A program made the position numbers and the translations under genes. Shown here piece after piece: positions 6,101-9,440 of a stretch of DNA of 13,092 nucleotides; the stretch's first letter is position 1; each line of letters opens with the position of its first letter. The stretch spans positions 229,138 through 242,229 of the forward strand of contig MU646833.1 in the NCBI GenBank assembly GCA_026770585.1, written 5' to 3'. The notes beneath the pieces are model-generated. The model saw nothing but the letters and a program-made list of their open reading frames with translations. It had not been told where the DNA came from and ran no database searches. Origin of the DNA: Baffinella frigidus. Taxonomy: Eukaryota > Cryptophyceae > Cryptomonadales > Baffinellaceae.

Positions 6101-6655
6101 CTCTTTTGGCGTGTCTTTGATACAAGCCTGCGGGGGGCAAATCCGGAGAATCCGCTTCAGGCGATTCCGCACGCGTGACCTCTTTTGGCGAAACGCGTCT
6201 CACACGCGCAGGTACGTGTGGAACTACTTCCACTTTATCGAATGGCTCCAGCGGCAGCCCCCGGGAGATCTCTCCGCCCCCCAGATGGCGGTGCTCGCGT
6301 GCCTCAAGGAGGACCGGACGGACTTCCTCCCTCTGGGCGTCTTTGTCGCGAAGCAGCGCCAGGTAAACCCCAAAACCCGAAACCCGAAACCCCAACCCCG
6401 TGCATGAGCTCCCTAAGTCAACCAGGACCACTTTGGGTGGCAGCCTGGCTGCACCCCAAAACACGAAAGGCTGAACACGAAAGGTGGCGGCAGGAGCTCC
6501 AGGAACCGGAGAAGGATCAGGACGTGCTCAACGTGCTGAAGGCGTTCATGGGCGAGTCCCGCGCGGAAGGGCTCCGTCTCGGAGAGAGGGTCGCGTCCAC
6601 TCTCCGCATGGTCCGCCAGCTGGTGCACCGGGAGGACGACGCTCAGCAGATCTAG
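178..6655 (+). CDS. IP3R/RyR-family intracellular Ca2+-release channel, 3' part of gene (11 exons, 5' end outside window)
   Basis: Join of about 181..303, 1329..1461, 3174..3216, 3487..3556, 3749..3832, 4639..4673, 5014..5059, 5393..5486, 5703..5763, 6212..6362 and 6494..6655. All introns are GT-AG and all phases are continuous (0,1,2,0,0,2,0,1,2,0). From 1329 the product is 292 residues. In order it has: two hydrophobic segments with LLCLTILGAH and IYFVFCCLDYF (residues 1-44); S5 (about 46-70); a pore loop with a Cys-x5-Cys pair and GD (77-100); S6 ending LITGIIID (114-137); the remnant of the family's zinc-finger-like domain (C-V-V-S-E-I-E-R-x-R-F-D, then VWNYFHFIEWL); and DFLPLGVFVAKQ, like the DFFPxGxxFRKQ of RyR tails. 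Family knowledge: these tetrameric channels release Ca2+ from ER-type stores, and GxIID after S6 followed by CFICG/ERxxFD is specific to them. The upstream ligand-binding part is not in the window. Splicing is inferred, not observed. Confidence 0.8.
181..303 (+). CDS. Channel gene exon 1 of window: cytosolic linker before the next membrane segment
   Basis: The frame starting at 181 reads VNSKDGKATLEVPDMPDDTK, then TWDFLRVLWSALKRSTW, with GC-rich coding-like codons, and ends at tgg|gtctgc in phase 0, matching the phase-0 start of the next exon. The 5' boundary is unclear. No AG lies just before 181; an AG at 193-194 would give a shorter exon from 195, and the frame stays open a few codons upstream of 181. 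Assignment to the channel rests on phase fit and position. I could not align this segment to a named part of the family. Confidence 0.55.
336..400 (-). repeat. TTAATTAGGAGGGCTAA-type repeats, reverse orientation
   Basis: Two copies of a roughly 20-base AT-rich unit (cctcctaattgaaattagtt, ccttcctaattgaacttggt) in the orientation opposite to the array at 840-1305. They lie in intron 1 of the channel gene just after exon 1. Confidence 0.6.
425..537. repeat. CCCCAAA/CCCGGAA heptamer tract
   Basis: Tandem CCCCAAA with CCCGGAA interruptions within intron 1 of the channel gene. The open frame across it (Pro/Asn/Thr-rich) is an artefact of a period-7 repeat without stops. Confidence 0.85.
539..589 (+). 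pseudogene. Ghost copy of channel exon 1 (3' end with donor)
   Basis: CTTGCTTCTGGTGCTCGGG and following bases match exon 1 around 262-306. The translation LLLVLGSALKRWAW parallels FLRVLWSALKRSTW, and a GT follows the Trp codon here as well. No AG acceptor precedes it, so it is read as a duplicated fragment rather than an alternative exon. Confidence 0.6.
636..757 (+). repeat. Dispersed repeat A, copy 1 (plus orientation)
   Basis: About 120 bases matching the reverse complement of 4387-4510. It has a perfect central palindrome CGCCAGATCTGGCG and shared ends (tccacgccag; gatgtcaaaagtggatgttt). It ends exactly at the acceptor AG of the first exon-2 ghost at 758. Confidence 0.8.
758..803 (+). 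pseudogene. Ghost copy 1 of channel exon 2 (5' part with acceptor)
   Basis: After ccctcag the sequence gcgtggcactgggcgatcct and about 25 more bases match exon 2 almost perfectly, encoding AWHWAILLCLTILGA, then diverge. Confidence 0.75.
951..993 (+). pseudogene. Ghost copy 2 of channel exon 2 (5' part with acceptor)
   Basis: acacccgcag|gcgtggcact, then gggcaaccctgctctgcctc and acgatcctcggcgctc, then AT-rich repeat. It is a truncated copy of the first 43 bases of exon 2. Confidence 0.75.
1075..1142 (+). pseudogene. Ghost copy 3 of channel exon 2 (5' part with acceptor)
   Basis: ctccgtag|gcgtggcactgggcgg, continuing through cctcacgatcctcggggcac and actcctccccgat, then ttcgtct after a small deletion. 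It is the longest upstream ghost of exon 2. Confidence 0.75.
1329..1461 (+). CDS. Channel gene exon 2: S3-S4 region
   Basis: Acceptor aaccag|gcg, donor gctg|gtaccc; 133 bases, phase 0 to 1. It encodes AWHWAILLCLTILGAHSSP followed by IYFVFCCLDYFWTPNGQM and IVAALVA. The pattern LG-xH-xx-xFxxxxLLD-x, then a short polar turn and a hydrophobic stretch, is what RyR/IP3R channels show before S5. This is the exon with the most ghost copies nearby: three truncated upstream copies and two downstream 3' fragments. It sits between the arms of a large AT-rich inverted repeat. Confidence 0.75.
1756..1886 (+). pseudogene. Split ghost of channel exon 2 3' half
   Basis: Bases 1756-1793 match the ttcgtcttctgctgcctcga part of exon 2, and 1849-1886 match its caaatgatcgtcgccgcc end plus the donor (cctgtagcccctac against gctggtacccccta). 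The two halves are separated by about 55 bases of CCCTAAA-like repeat, as if heptamers had been inserted into or grown within a copied exon. Confidence 0.65.
1887..2034. mobile_element. MITE-like element family 1, copy A (148 bp, full TIRs)
   Basis: The left end ccacacagcgggctgcgaag is the inverse of the right end ctttgtagtccgctgtgtgg (about 20 bases, few mismatches). The interior has stem-like stretches (cccctatgtccctacag, ggggtctatgg). No coding capacity. Confidence 0.75.
2035..2193. mobile_element. MITE-like element family 1, copy B (right end lost)
   Basis: It starts cacacagcggactaccaagg, directly abutting copy A, shares the interior (cccctatgtcc, attgcctacagta, tggataattcacgaaatc) and lacks a matching right terminus. 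Confidence 0.65.
2194..2359. mobile_element. MITE-like element family 1, copy C (full TIRs)
   Basis: It begins ccacacagccacacgggcta and ends cccttcgacgtccgctgtgtgg in inverse. The interior shares aacccccctatgtccc and ttgcctaccgtagggtccta with the other copies. Its right end touches an exon-2 ghost (ttacttctgg). Confidence 0.7.
2358..2411 (+). pseudogene. Ghost of channel exon 2 3' end with donor
   Basis: ggttacttctggatgccgaa, then cggccagatgatcg and the tail ggctctcatcacc|ggtagc match exon 2 from about 1418 to the donor. It encodes GYFWMPNGQMIVLALIT. Confidence 0.7.
2451..2605. repeat. 59-base direct duplication (2451-2509 and 2547-2605)
   Basis: Both copies contain ggagcct(c/t)agc(g/a)atctgg, then gaaagccctt and gaggggtcgggaatc, 96 bases apart. 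The function is unknown. It lies in intron 2 of the channel gene. Confidence 0.8.
2687..2712. repeat. Short perfect inverted repeat
   Basis: ATTTCGACC, an 8-base loop, then GGTCGAAAT. It is isolated in intron 2 and no terminator-like U tract follows. The rest of 2610-3060 shows only short uninformative frames. Confidence 0.6.
3061..3160. mobile_element. MITE-like element family 2, copy with left TIR
   Basis: It starts caggggtaccttgctcataa and gaaaacgccc as in the full copy at 10660. An internal inverted repeat (cctaggaacctacagta / ctgtacctaggg) follows. The right TIR is degenerate (ggggtacggcaggg). It ends just before channel exon 3. Confidence 0.65.
3174..3216 (+). CDS. Channel gene exon 3: first half of S5
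   Basis: Acceptor cgtctag|cg, donor atggg|gtttcc; 43 bases, phase 1 to 2. It encodes RALFMGLMVIACM(G), a purely hydrophobic segment after an Arg, as in the NGRS-start of S5 in the family. The exon is far below the size at which an ORF caller would notice it; exact phase match on both sides is the main support. Confidence 0.7.
3222..3480. repeat. CCCTAAA telomere-like tract in channel intron 3
   Basis: Mixed CCCTAAA, CCTAAAA and CCATAAC heptamers filling nearly all of the intron between exon 3 (donor 3217) and exon 4 (acceptor 3486). Confidence 0.9.
3487..3556 (+). CDS. Channel gene exon 4: second half of S5 and start of pore loop
   Basis: Acceptor aaccag|g, donor ttccag|gtccat; 70 bases, phase 2 to 0. 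It encodes FFTYCYFSQTAIYEDQTCH then SPFQ. The Cys near the end pairs with the first residue of the next exon as C-x5-C, the same spacing as the two cysteines before the pore helix of RyR and IP3R. An acidic ED precedes it, as in the family's S5-pore linker. Confidence 0.75.
3570..3742. repeat. CCCTAAA telomere-like tract in channel intron 4
   Basis: The same repeat fills the 192-base intron between exons 4 and 5, leaving only short unique flanks at the splice sites. Confidence 0.9.
3749..3832 (+). CDS. Channel gene exon 5: pore loop / selectivity-filter region
   Basis: Acceptor accgcag|tgc, donor gcg|gtgcgc; 84 bases, phase 0 to 0. It encodes CVGKHVLDAVKGDITTVVGA then WNNWTFPA. The position between S5 and S6 makes this the pore loop. 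The family filter is usually GGGxGD; here only the terminal Gly-Asp is present (VKGD), so either the filter has diverged or the gene has a changed conductance. A dispersed repeat begins within 20 bases of the donor. Confidence 0.75.
3851..3930 (+). repeat. Dispersed repeat B, copy 1
   Basis: ggtccttgaggttctacgag, ctcccagcataggcggacac and cggaactggttctgtagaaa, then ggccatgcttcctttcg. It is shared with 6663-6742 and 8619-8674. It lies 18 bases after the exon-5 donor. Confidence 0.8.
3964..4115. mobile_element. MITE-like element family 1, copy D (right end lost)
   Basis: ccacacagctgctaagggaa at the left, then aatatcgccaaatctgaccg, ttccgttggcatatccgtag and ctacggtattgcctacagta as in copies A-C, ending near tcattcacgaaatctctttg without a recognisable inverse terminus. 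Confidence 0.65.
4205..4380 (+). pseudogene. Duplicated segment holding a ghost of channel exon 6 (ends 4269)
   Basis: gttctcgtggcgaacaagc, then ttcatcattgtctcgatgct and ctg|gtgaag parallels gggtctcgtggctttgttcg plus the exon-6 sequence. The frame reads SFIIVSML(W). Downstream gcaggtgcatagattctcac and atgaattatcgatcagcc match 4711-4747. The acceptor side is poor (acaag), so it is called a non-functional copy, though use as an alternative exon cannot be excluded. Confidence 0.6.
4387..4510 (-). repeat. Dispersed repeat A, copy 2 (minus orientation)
   Basis: The reverse complement of 636-757 with the same CGCCAGATCTGGCG centre, over about 120 bases with several differences. Confidence 0.8.
4560..4612 (-). 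repeat. Short telomere-like tract in G-rich orientation
   Basis: ggggtttggggtgcgcggtt, then tggggtttaggggggg. It is one of only two places where the heptamer repeat appears with its G-rich strand on +, the other being 10938-10992. Confidence 0.75.
4639..4673 (+). CDS. Channel gene exon 6: first half of S6
   Basis: Acceptor atgttcag|cct, donor ctctg|gttcaac; 35 bases, phase 0 to 2. It encodes PQIRFIIVVML(W), continuing into WNFLLQPLITGIIID of the next exon to make a membrane helix of about 24 residues. A near copy of this exon lies about 400 bases upstream (ending 4269) but lacks a pyrimidine-rich acceptor, so this copy is preferred. Confidence 0.7.
5014..5059 (+). CDS. Channel gene exon 7: second half of S6, GIIID signature
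   Basis: Acceptor gaaccag|g, donor attgac|gtacac; 46 bases, phase 2 to 0. It encodes WNFLLQPLITGIIID. The block L-I-x-G-[VIL]-I-I-D at the cytosolic end of S6 is a hallmark of IP3 and ryanodine receptors and is the strongest single family clue in this gene. The downstream intron is a CCAGAAA/CCCGAAA heptamer tract. Confidence 0.8.
5060..5375. repeat. CCAGAAA/CCCGAAA/CCCCAAA heptamer tract in channel intron 7
   Basis: A long near-perfect period-7 tract whose dominant unit changes from CCCGAAA to CCAGAAA to CCCCAAA along its length. The long frames on both strands here (FWFLVSG-type, and Thr/Arg/Asn/Pro-type) are products of the repeat. Confidence 0.95.
5393..5486 (+). CDS. Channel gene exon 8: post-S6 linker and first Cys of the zinc-finger-like domain
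   Basis: Acceptor gctaaag|tct, donor ctcag|gttgtc; 94 bases, phase 0 to 1. It encodes SEVVSREQSFTQLHTNATVS, then KQYMEERCVVS. The Glu/Gln/Arg-rich stretch corresponds to the S6-to-finger linker of the family. RCVVS aligns with the CFIC of the finger, keeping the first Cys and replacing the second with Ser. An ATG at 5384 is in frame upstream and could be misread as a start. Confidence 0.75.
5530..5700. repeat. CCATAAA/CCATACA heptamer tract in channel intron 8
   Basis: Tandem ccataaa and ccataca with CCCTGAA variants, ending at the acceptor of exon 9. Confidence 0.9.
5703..5763 (+). CDS. Channel gene exon 9: finger-domain core
   Basis: Acceptor aaacag|ag, donor gggaa|gtactt; 61 bases, phase 1 to 2. 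It encodes (E)IERFRFDGFPGEWEQRRGG(K). ERxxFD follows the first finger strand in IP3 receptors in the same way. The two His ligands expected about ten residues later are absent (Q and K at those places by my hand alignment). Confidence 0.75.
5772..5955. repeat. CCCGAAA/CCCCAAA heptamer tract in channel intron 9
   Basis: It begins eight bases after the exon-9 donor with four CCCGAAA units, then CCCCAAA units, then degenerate CCCGGAA. Confidence 0.9.
6015..6095 (+). pseudogene. Ghost copy of channel exon 10 start with acceptor
   Basis: catacgcgcag|atacgtgtgg parallels cacacgcgcag|gtacgtgtgg at 6201-6221. The translation RYVWSFLKVF resembles RYVWNYFHFI, and catggcttccgcagcggg resembles aatggctccagcggcag. 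It is diverged and ends in unrelated sequence. Confidence 0.6.
6212..6362 (+). CDS. Channel gene exon 10: C-terminal domain
   Basis: Acceptor cgcgcag|g, donor cgccag|gtaaac; 151 bases, phase 2 to 0. It encodes YVWNYFHFIEWLQRQPPGDL, then SAPQMAVLACLKEDRTDF and LPLGVFVAKQRQ. The first part matches the [HN]-x-x-[WN]-Y-x-x-F strand after the finger. DFLPLGVFVAKQ matches the DFFPAGDCFRKQ of RyR in spacing. A ghost of its start, with acceptor, lies near 6015-6095. Confidence 0.8.
6494..6655 (+). CDS. Channel gene terminal exon 11: C-terminal coiled coil and stop
   Basis: Acceptor gcggcag|gag; 162 bases, phase 0, ending in TAG at 6653-6655. It encodes ELQEPEKDQDVLNVLKAF, MGESRAEGLRLGERV, then ASTLRMVRQLVHREDDAQQI. 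Charged and heptad-like (L, V, L, V, M, V, L), it suits the C-terminal helical bundle that closes tetramers of this family. A dispersed repeat starts eight bases after the stop. No clear AATAAA is seen. Confidence 0.75.
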   Translation, partial: ELQEPEKDQDVLNVLKAFMGESRAEGLRLGERVASTLRMVRQLVHREDDAQQI

Positions 6656-6662
6656 CGATCCG

Positions 6663-6742
6663 TTAGGTCCTTTAGGTTCTTCGAGCTCCCAACATAGGCG
6701 GCCACTGGAACTTGTTCTGTAGAAAGGCCATGCTTCCTTTCG
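6663..6742 (+). repeat. Dispersed repeat B, copy 2
   Basis: ggtcctttaggttcttcgag, ctcccaacataggcggccac, then ttctgtagaaaggccatgct and tcctttcg. It begins eight bases after the channel stop codon and so may form part of the 3' untranslated region. Confidence 0.8.
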
Positions 6743-6744
6743 TC

Positions 6745-6911
6745 TAGCTCTTTCTGTCTGTTTCGGCTAAACCCGACCTCGCTCATAAGAACCCCCCCCC
6801 CCCCCCTAGGACCACATAGGGCCCCAGGCATAGGCCTACTGTAGGGTGCTAGGGGGTGGTGGTTTCTTATGAGGGAGGTACCCCTGTAGCTCTCTCTGTC
6901 TGTTTCGGCTC
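6745..6911. mobile_element. MITE-like element family 2, copy flanked by a 24-base duplication
   Basis: The left TIR cgacctcgctcataagaa (6774) is paired with ttcttatgagggaggtaccc (ends near 6886). The interior taggaccacatagggcccca and cctactgtagggtgctaggg is shared with 10660-10776. Left flank tagctctttctgtctgtttc and right flank tagctctctctgtctgtttc are nearly identical for about 24 bases, far longer than an ordinary target-site duplication. A run of about 16 C lies inside. Confidence 0.65.
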
Positions 6912-7208
6912 ACCGGTTTGTTGAGGCCGCGCTGTTTTCCGCTCCAGAGTTGGACGGATTTGTACCGCGCACGCAGCATGTCACCCTAGGAATAGTCTGG
7001 CAGCCAGACCCGATCGACGGCGGCAGCGAGCGGAGGTGGTTGCGGGGCGCGTCGTAGCGCCCCTCCATATCCTCAGTAAAGTACAGGAGTTTTCGAAGCC
7101 AACCTCAAAGTTCCCGACAGATGAGCTGCAGGGAAGTGACACGCCTGGCGTGTGCCAATCCCGGGTGTGAAGCTCCCGAAGGCTGGTCTCTCAGCGCGCC
7201 GGCAGTCG
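6912..7208. other. Intergenic sequence without recognised gene
   Basis: Unique moderate-GC sequence. The only structure noted is a short hairpin ggggcgc-(6)-gcgcccc near 7037. Short open frames here lack coding character. Confidence 0.5.
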
Positions 7209-7252
7209 GCGGTGAGCTGACTGGTCTATCGATAGACCAGTCAGCTGACCGC
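7209..7252. repeat. 44-base near-perfect palindrome
   Basis: The arms GCGGTGAGCTGACTGGTCTA TC and GATAGACCAGTCAGCTGACC GC are inverse with a single mismatched pair and no loop, centred on ATCGAT. It could extrude as a cruciform or, if transcribed, form a hairpin. Confidence 0.9.
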
Positions 7253-7325
7253 CCACAGAGACGCCCACAGATGCATCGCCACGCGGGACCAACGGTACGG
7301 GGTCATGCGCAGGATTCACGGGGAC

Positions 7326-7438
7326 ATATCCCTTAAGTAGCCAGGAGGTCAAATTTGACCTCCCAAGGTCGTCGGCAGGTCCTAGGGCCCTACGGTAGGG
7401 CGTAGGGCGTATGAGCCTACTGGCCACTTGAGGGATAC
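7326..7438. mobile_element. 113-base inverted-repeat element (family 3)
   Basis: Left atatcccttaagtagccagg is the inverse of right ctggccacttgagggatac (about 22 bases, four mismatches). Inside are a perfect 20-base palindrome GGAGGTCAAATTTGACCTCC (7344-7363) and a family-2-like core, tcctagggccctacggtagg. Confidence 0.65.
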
Positions 7439-7860
7439 CTTGTTTTCCCGACGGATGCTCCGCGTGCGCCCGCATCAGTATCGTTCTGCGATTCGTTCGA
7501 GGACAGTGCCCCCTCTCCACTCGGTGGGCTACGAGGGTTTCGTCGACCCCGGATTCCGGGGTGTTACGTGACCAATTTGCATTAGAACAATCCTCAAGTT
7601 AATTGTCTTCAGGTAAGTTGACGTTTGATGAAAGGTTCGTAGTCCACCGTGTGGTGCAGGGCCAGAATTGTGAGACGTCCAAAGAGGCAGGGGGAGGGAG
7701 GGGATGCTGGGCTTGAGCACTCGTGGATGTCAGTGCTGAGGGTGCCCGCCCGGGGTGGCCACCCACCGACGGGTGACATGGCGTGGTTGCTCAAATGGTC
7801 AAGCGCATCAGAGCTGAAAACAAGAGAAATCTTAGATACCCTGGCCGTGCGATATTCGAT
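7439..7860. other. Intergenic sequence without recognised gene
   Basis: Open frames on both strands reach 60-110 codons but have no motif, no hydrophobic pattern and mutually overlapping positions; none is supported. Confidence 0.5.
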
Positions 7861-7862
7861 CA

Positions 7863-7923
7863 AAATGTGAGTTGTATTTCACCGAGCCCCCGTCGGGCGC
7901 TCGATGAAACAAAACTCACATTT
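7863..7923. repeat. Long imperfect hairpin, about 60 bases
   Basis: aaatgtgagttgtatttcac cgagc pairs with gctcg atgaaacaaaactcacattt around a GC-rich loop. Stem length and loop size resemble a small-RNA precursor or a short foldback element. Part of the arm (aaactcacattt) recurs at 8289. Confidence 0.75.
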
Positions 7924-8618
7924 GAGTAGAAAGTGAAATCGACGGCGGCATCGGCGCCCGGTCCCCCGGCCGTATCCATTATCAGGACATCCAAATATCT
8001 CGCGGATGGAGGCCCCCAAGGGGCTGCCCAGGGGTCCGATGGGAGCGGCACAGGACACGCGCATGGACGGGTTGTCCAAGGGGTTCCCTATGGGTTGCCC
8101 GCCCTTGCCAGCACGGGGCATTTTTGCAGTTGTTATGGTCACCTGGAGACCCTGGGGGGGTCAGTAAACGAGATCTCGCGTGACCTCACAGAACCCACCG
8201 CCGAAACGTGCGGAAGCGGCAATCTTGAGGCATATTAGAATTGCGCAAAGAAGAGTGTCAACTTTGTACATACAGCACAAGTCCGTACGAAACTCACATT
8301 TCCCGAGAAAACCGGGGTTCCCGAGTGGTGCAGCTTCGAAATTTTCAGTGACTCCGAAAACAACTCACCCTGAGAACAGATTCCAAACGGAAAACATGCC
8401 ATCAGTTTCAGTCAACACCGTTTTCCCTCAAAAAATGACTTTTGGATACCCCCCCCTCCCATCCTGCGTGGTTCCCGCGTGGTTCCCACACGCTGGGTCT
8501 ACATCTGCAGGCAGTGCGGGCATACTGCGCCAGAGGAGCAAGCGAACACGCGGCGTCGGGATGCGGGCAAGCTGCGGTGAGAGCATCAGGCATCACGCAT
8601 CCGCGCGAAGCTTCACCT
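7924..8618. other. Intergenic sequence, no supported gene
   Basis: Frames of 75-150 codons occur on + (7933-8238 and 8180-8641) and about 87 codons on -, all of mixed composition. One + frame around 8000-8165 has two similar modules (KGLPRGPMG, KGFPMGCPP) but no other support. Confidence 0.45.
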
Positions 8619-8674
8619 TTAGGTCCTTTAGGTTCTTTTAACTCCCAACATAGGCGGACACCGGAACTGGTTCC
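8619..8674 (+). repeat. Dispersed repeat B, copy 3 (3' truncated)
   Basis: aggtcctttaggttctttta, then actcccaacataggcggaca and ccggaactggttc. It ends before the gtagaaaggcc portion present in the other copies. Confidence 0.8.
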
Positions 8675-8951
8675 TTCAGCTATTAGACCAAACTGGTCAA
8701 ACCTTTTTAGGGATCAACTTTGCAAAGTGGCCCTGGGATGTAAAGACAGGTTACGACCCCATAAATTGTGAAAAGAGGGGTAGGCCACCCAAGATCAGAC
8801 GAGGGGTAATCGCAAAAGTCAATTTCTCAGATTTCAGGGGGAATACACGCCAAAAGTGGATCGAAAGTCCCTGAGAGGGACTCTACTAGAGCCATTGCTT
8901 TTTACAATTGCTCCGCGTAAAATCTAGGCTGGAGCCCTGAAAGGTCGCCCA
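8675..8951 (+). promoter_or_regulatory. Probable 5' flank of the repeat-protein gene
   Basis: About 280 bases upstream of the ATG at 8952 without heptamer repeats. No convincing TATA box is seen. Moderately AT-rich stretches (gctttttacaattgctccgc) and an inverted stretch (gtccctgagagggac, 8868-8882) are the only marks. The role is inferred from position. Confidence 0.35.
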
Positions 8952-9440
8952 ATGTTCGTGAAGCGCATTTTCGTAGCCTCGGCTGTCCTCGCCGCGTGCG
9001 CCCTCGTCGCTGTGAACGAGCGCTCGACGCGCTCACCCCTCGCGCTCCTCTCAGGCGACGACAAGCCGCTCGGCTATGTCAAGCTCCAGGACGCCGGGGC
9101 GATGGGCACCAACCGCGCCTTCCTCGGCAAGGCGGACGGTAAGGGCACCGGCCAGCGCGGCCACGCGGGTATGGGCACAAATTCTGCCTTCATGGGCAAG
9201 TCGGACGGCGCGGGGCAGAGCACCAAGGCCATGCGCATGCAGCAGCTGGCCGCCGTGTCTCCGCAGGTGAAGCAGGTGAAGGGGCAGGCTGGCGGCGAGG
9301 CGATGTGGGGCATCTCGAAGGCCACCGCTGCCGCCTACGCGGCCGCCCACCCGGCCCACGTGGCCCCCAAGGCCAAGAAGGCCTCCAAGGCCAAGCGCCA
9401 GAGCAAGAAGGCCGTGCGCACGCAGAAGCTCTACGAGTGG
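8952..9440 (+). CDS. Repeat-protein gene exon 1: signal peptide, two MGTN units, basic tract
   Basis: 163 codons from ATG to TACGAGTGG|gtacag, phase 0. The signal segment covers residues 1-22. Unit 1 is AMGTNRAFLGKADGKGTGQR plus GHAG, and unit 2 is MGTNSAFMGKSDGAGQSTK. A neutral stretch follows (MWGISKATAAAYAAAHPAH), then KAKKASKAKRQSKKAVRTQK. Basic repeats after a Gly-rich domain suggest binding to a polyanion, which is inference. The antisense strand is also open here because of the GC-rich codon pattern and should be ignored. Confidence 0.8.

Noticed and set aside
6063-6407. A single 114-codon gene
   Set aside because: Only 6212-6362 of it is conserved-looking; the part before is a ghost exon plus intron, and the end runs into heptamer repeat after a GT donor.
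7933-8641. Frames of 75-153 codons on + and about 87 on -
   Set aside because: No motif, no splice continuity, overlapping frames on both strands, and the region contains a hairpin and dispersed repeat.
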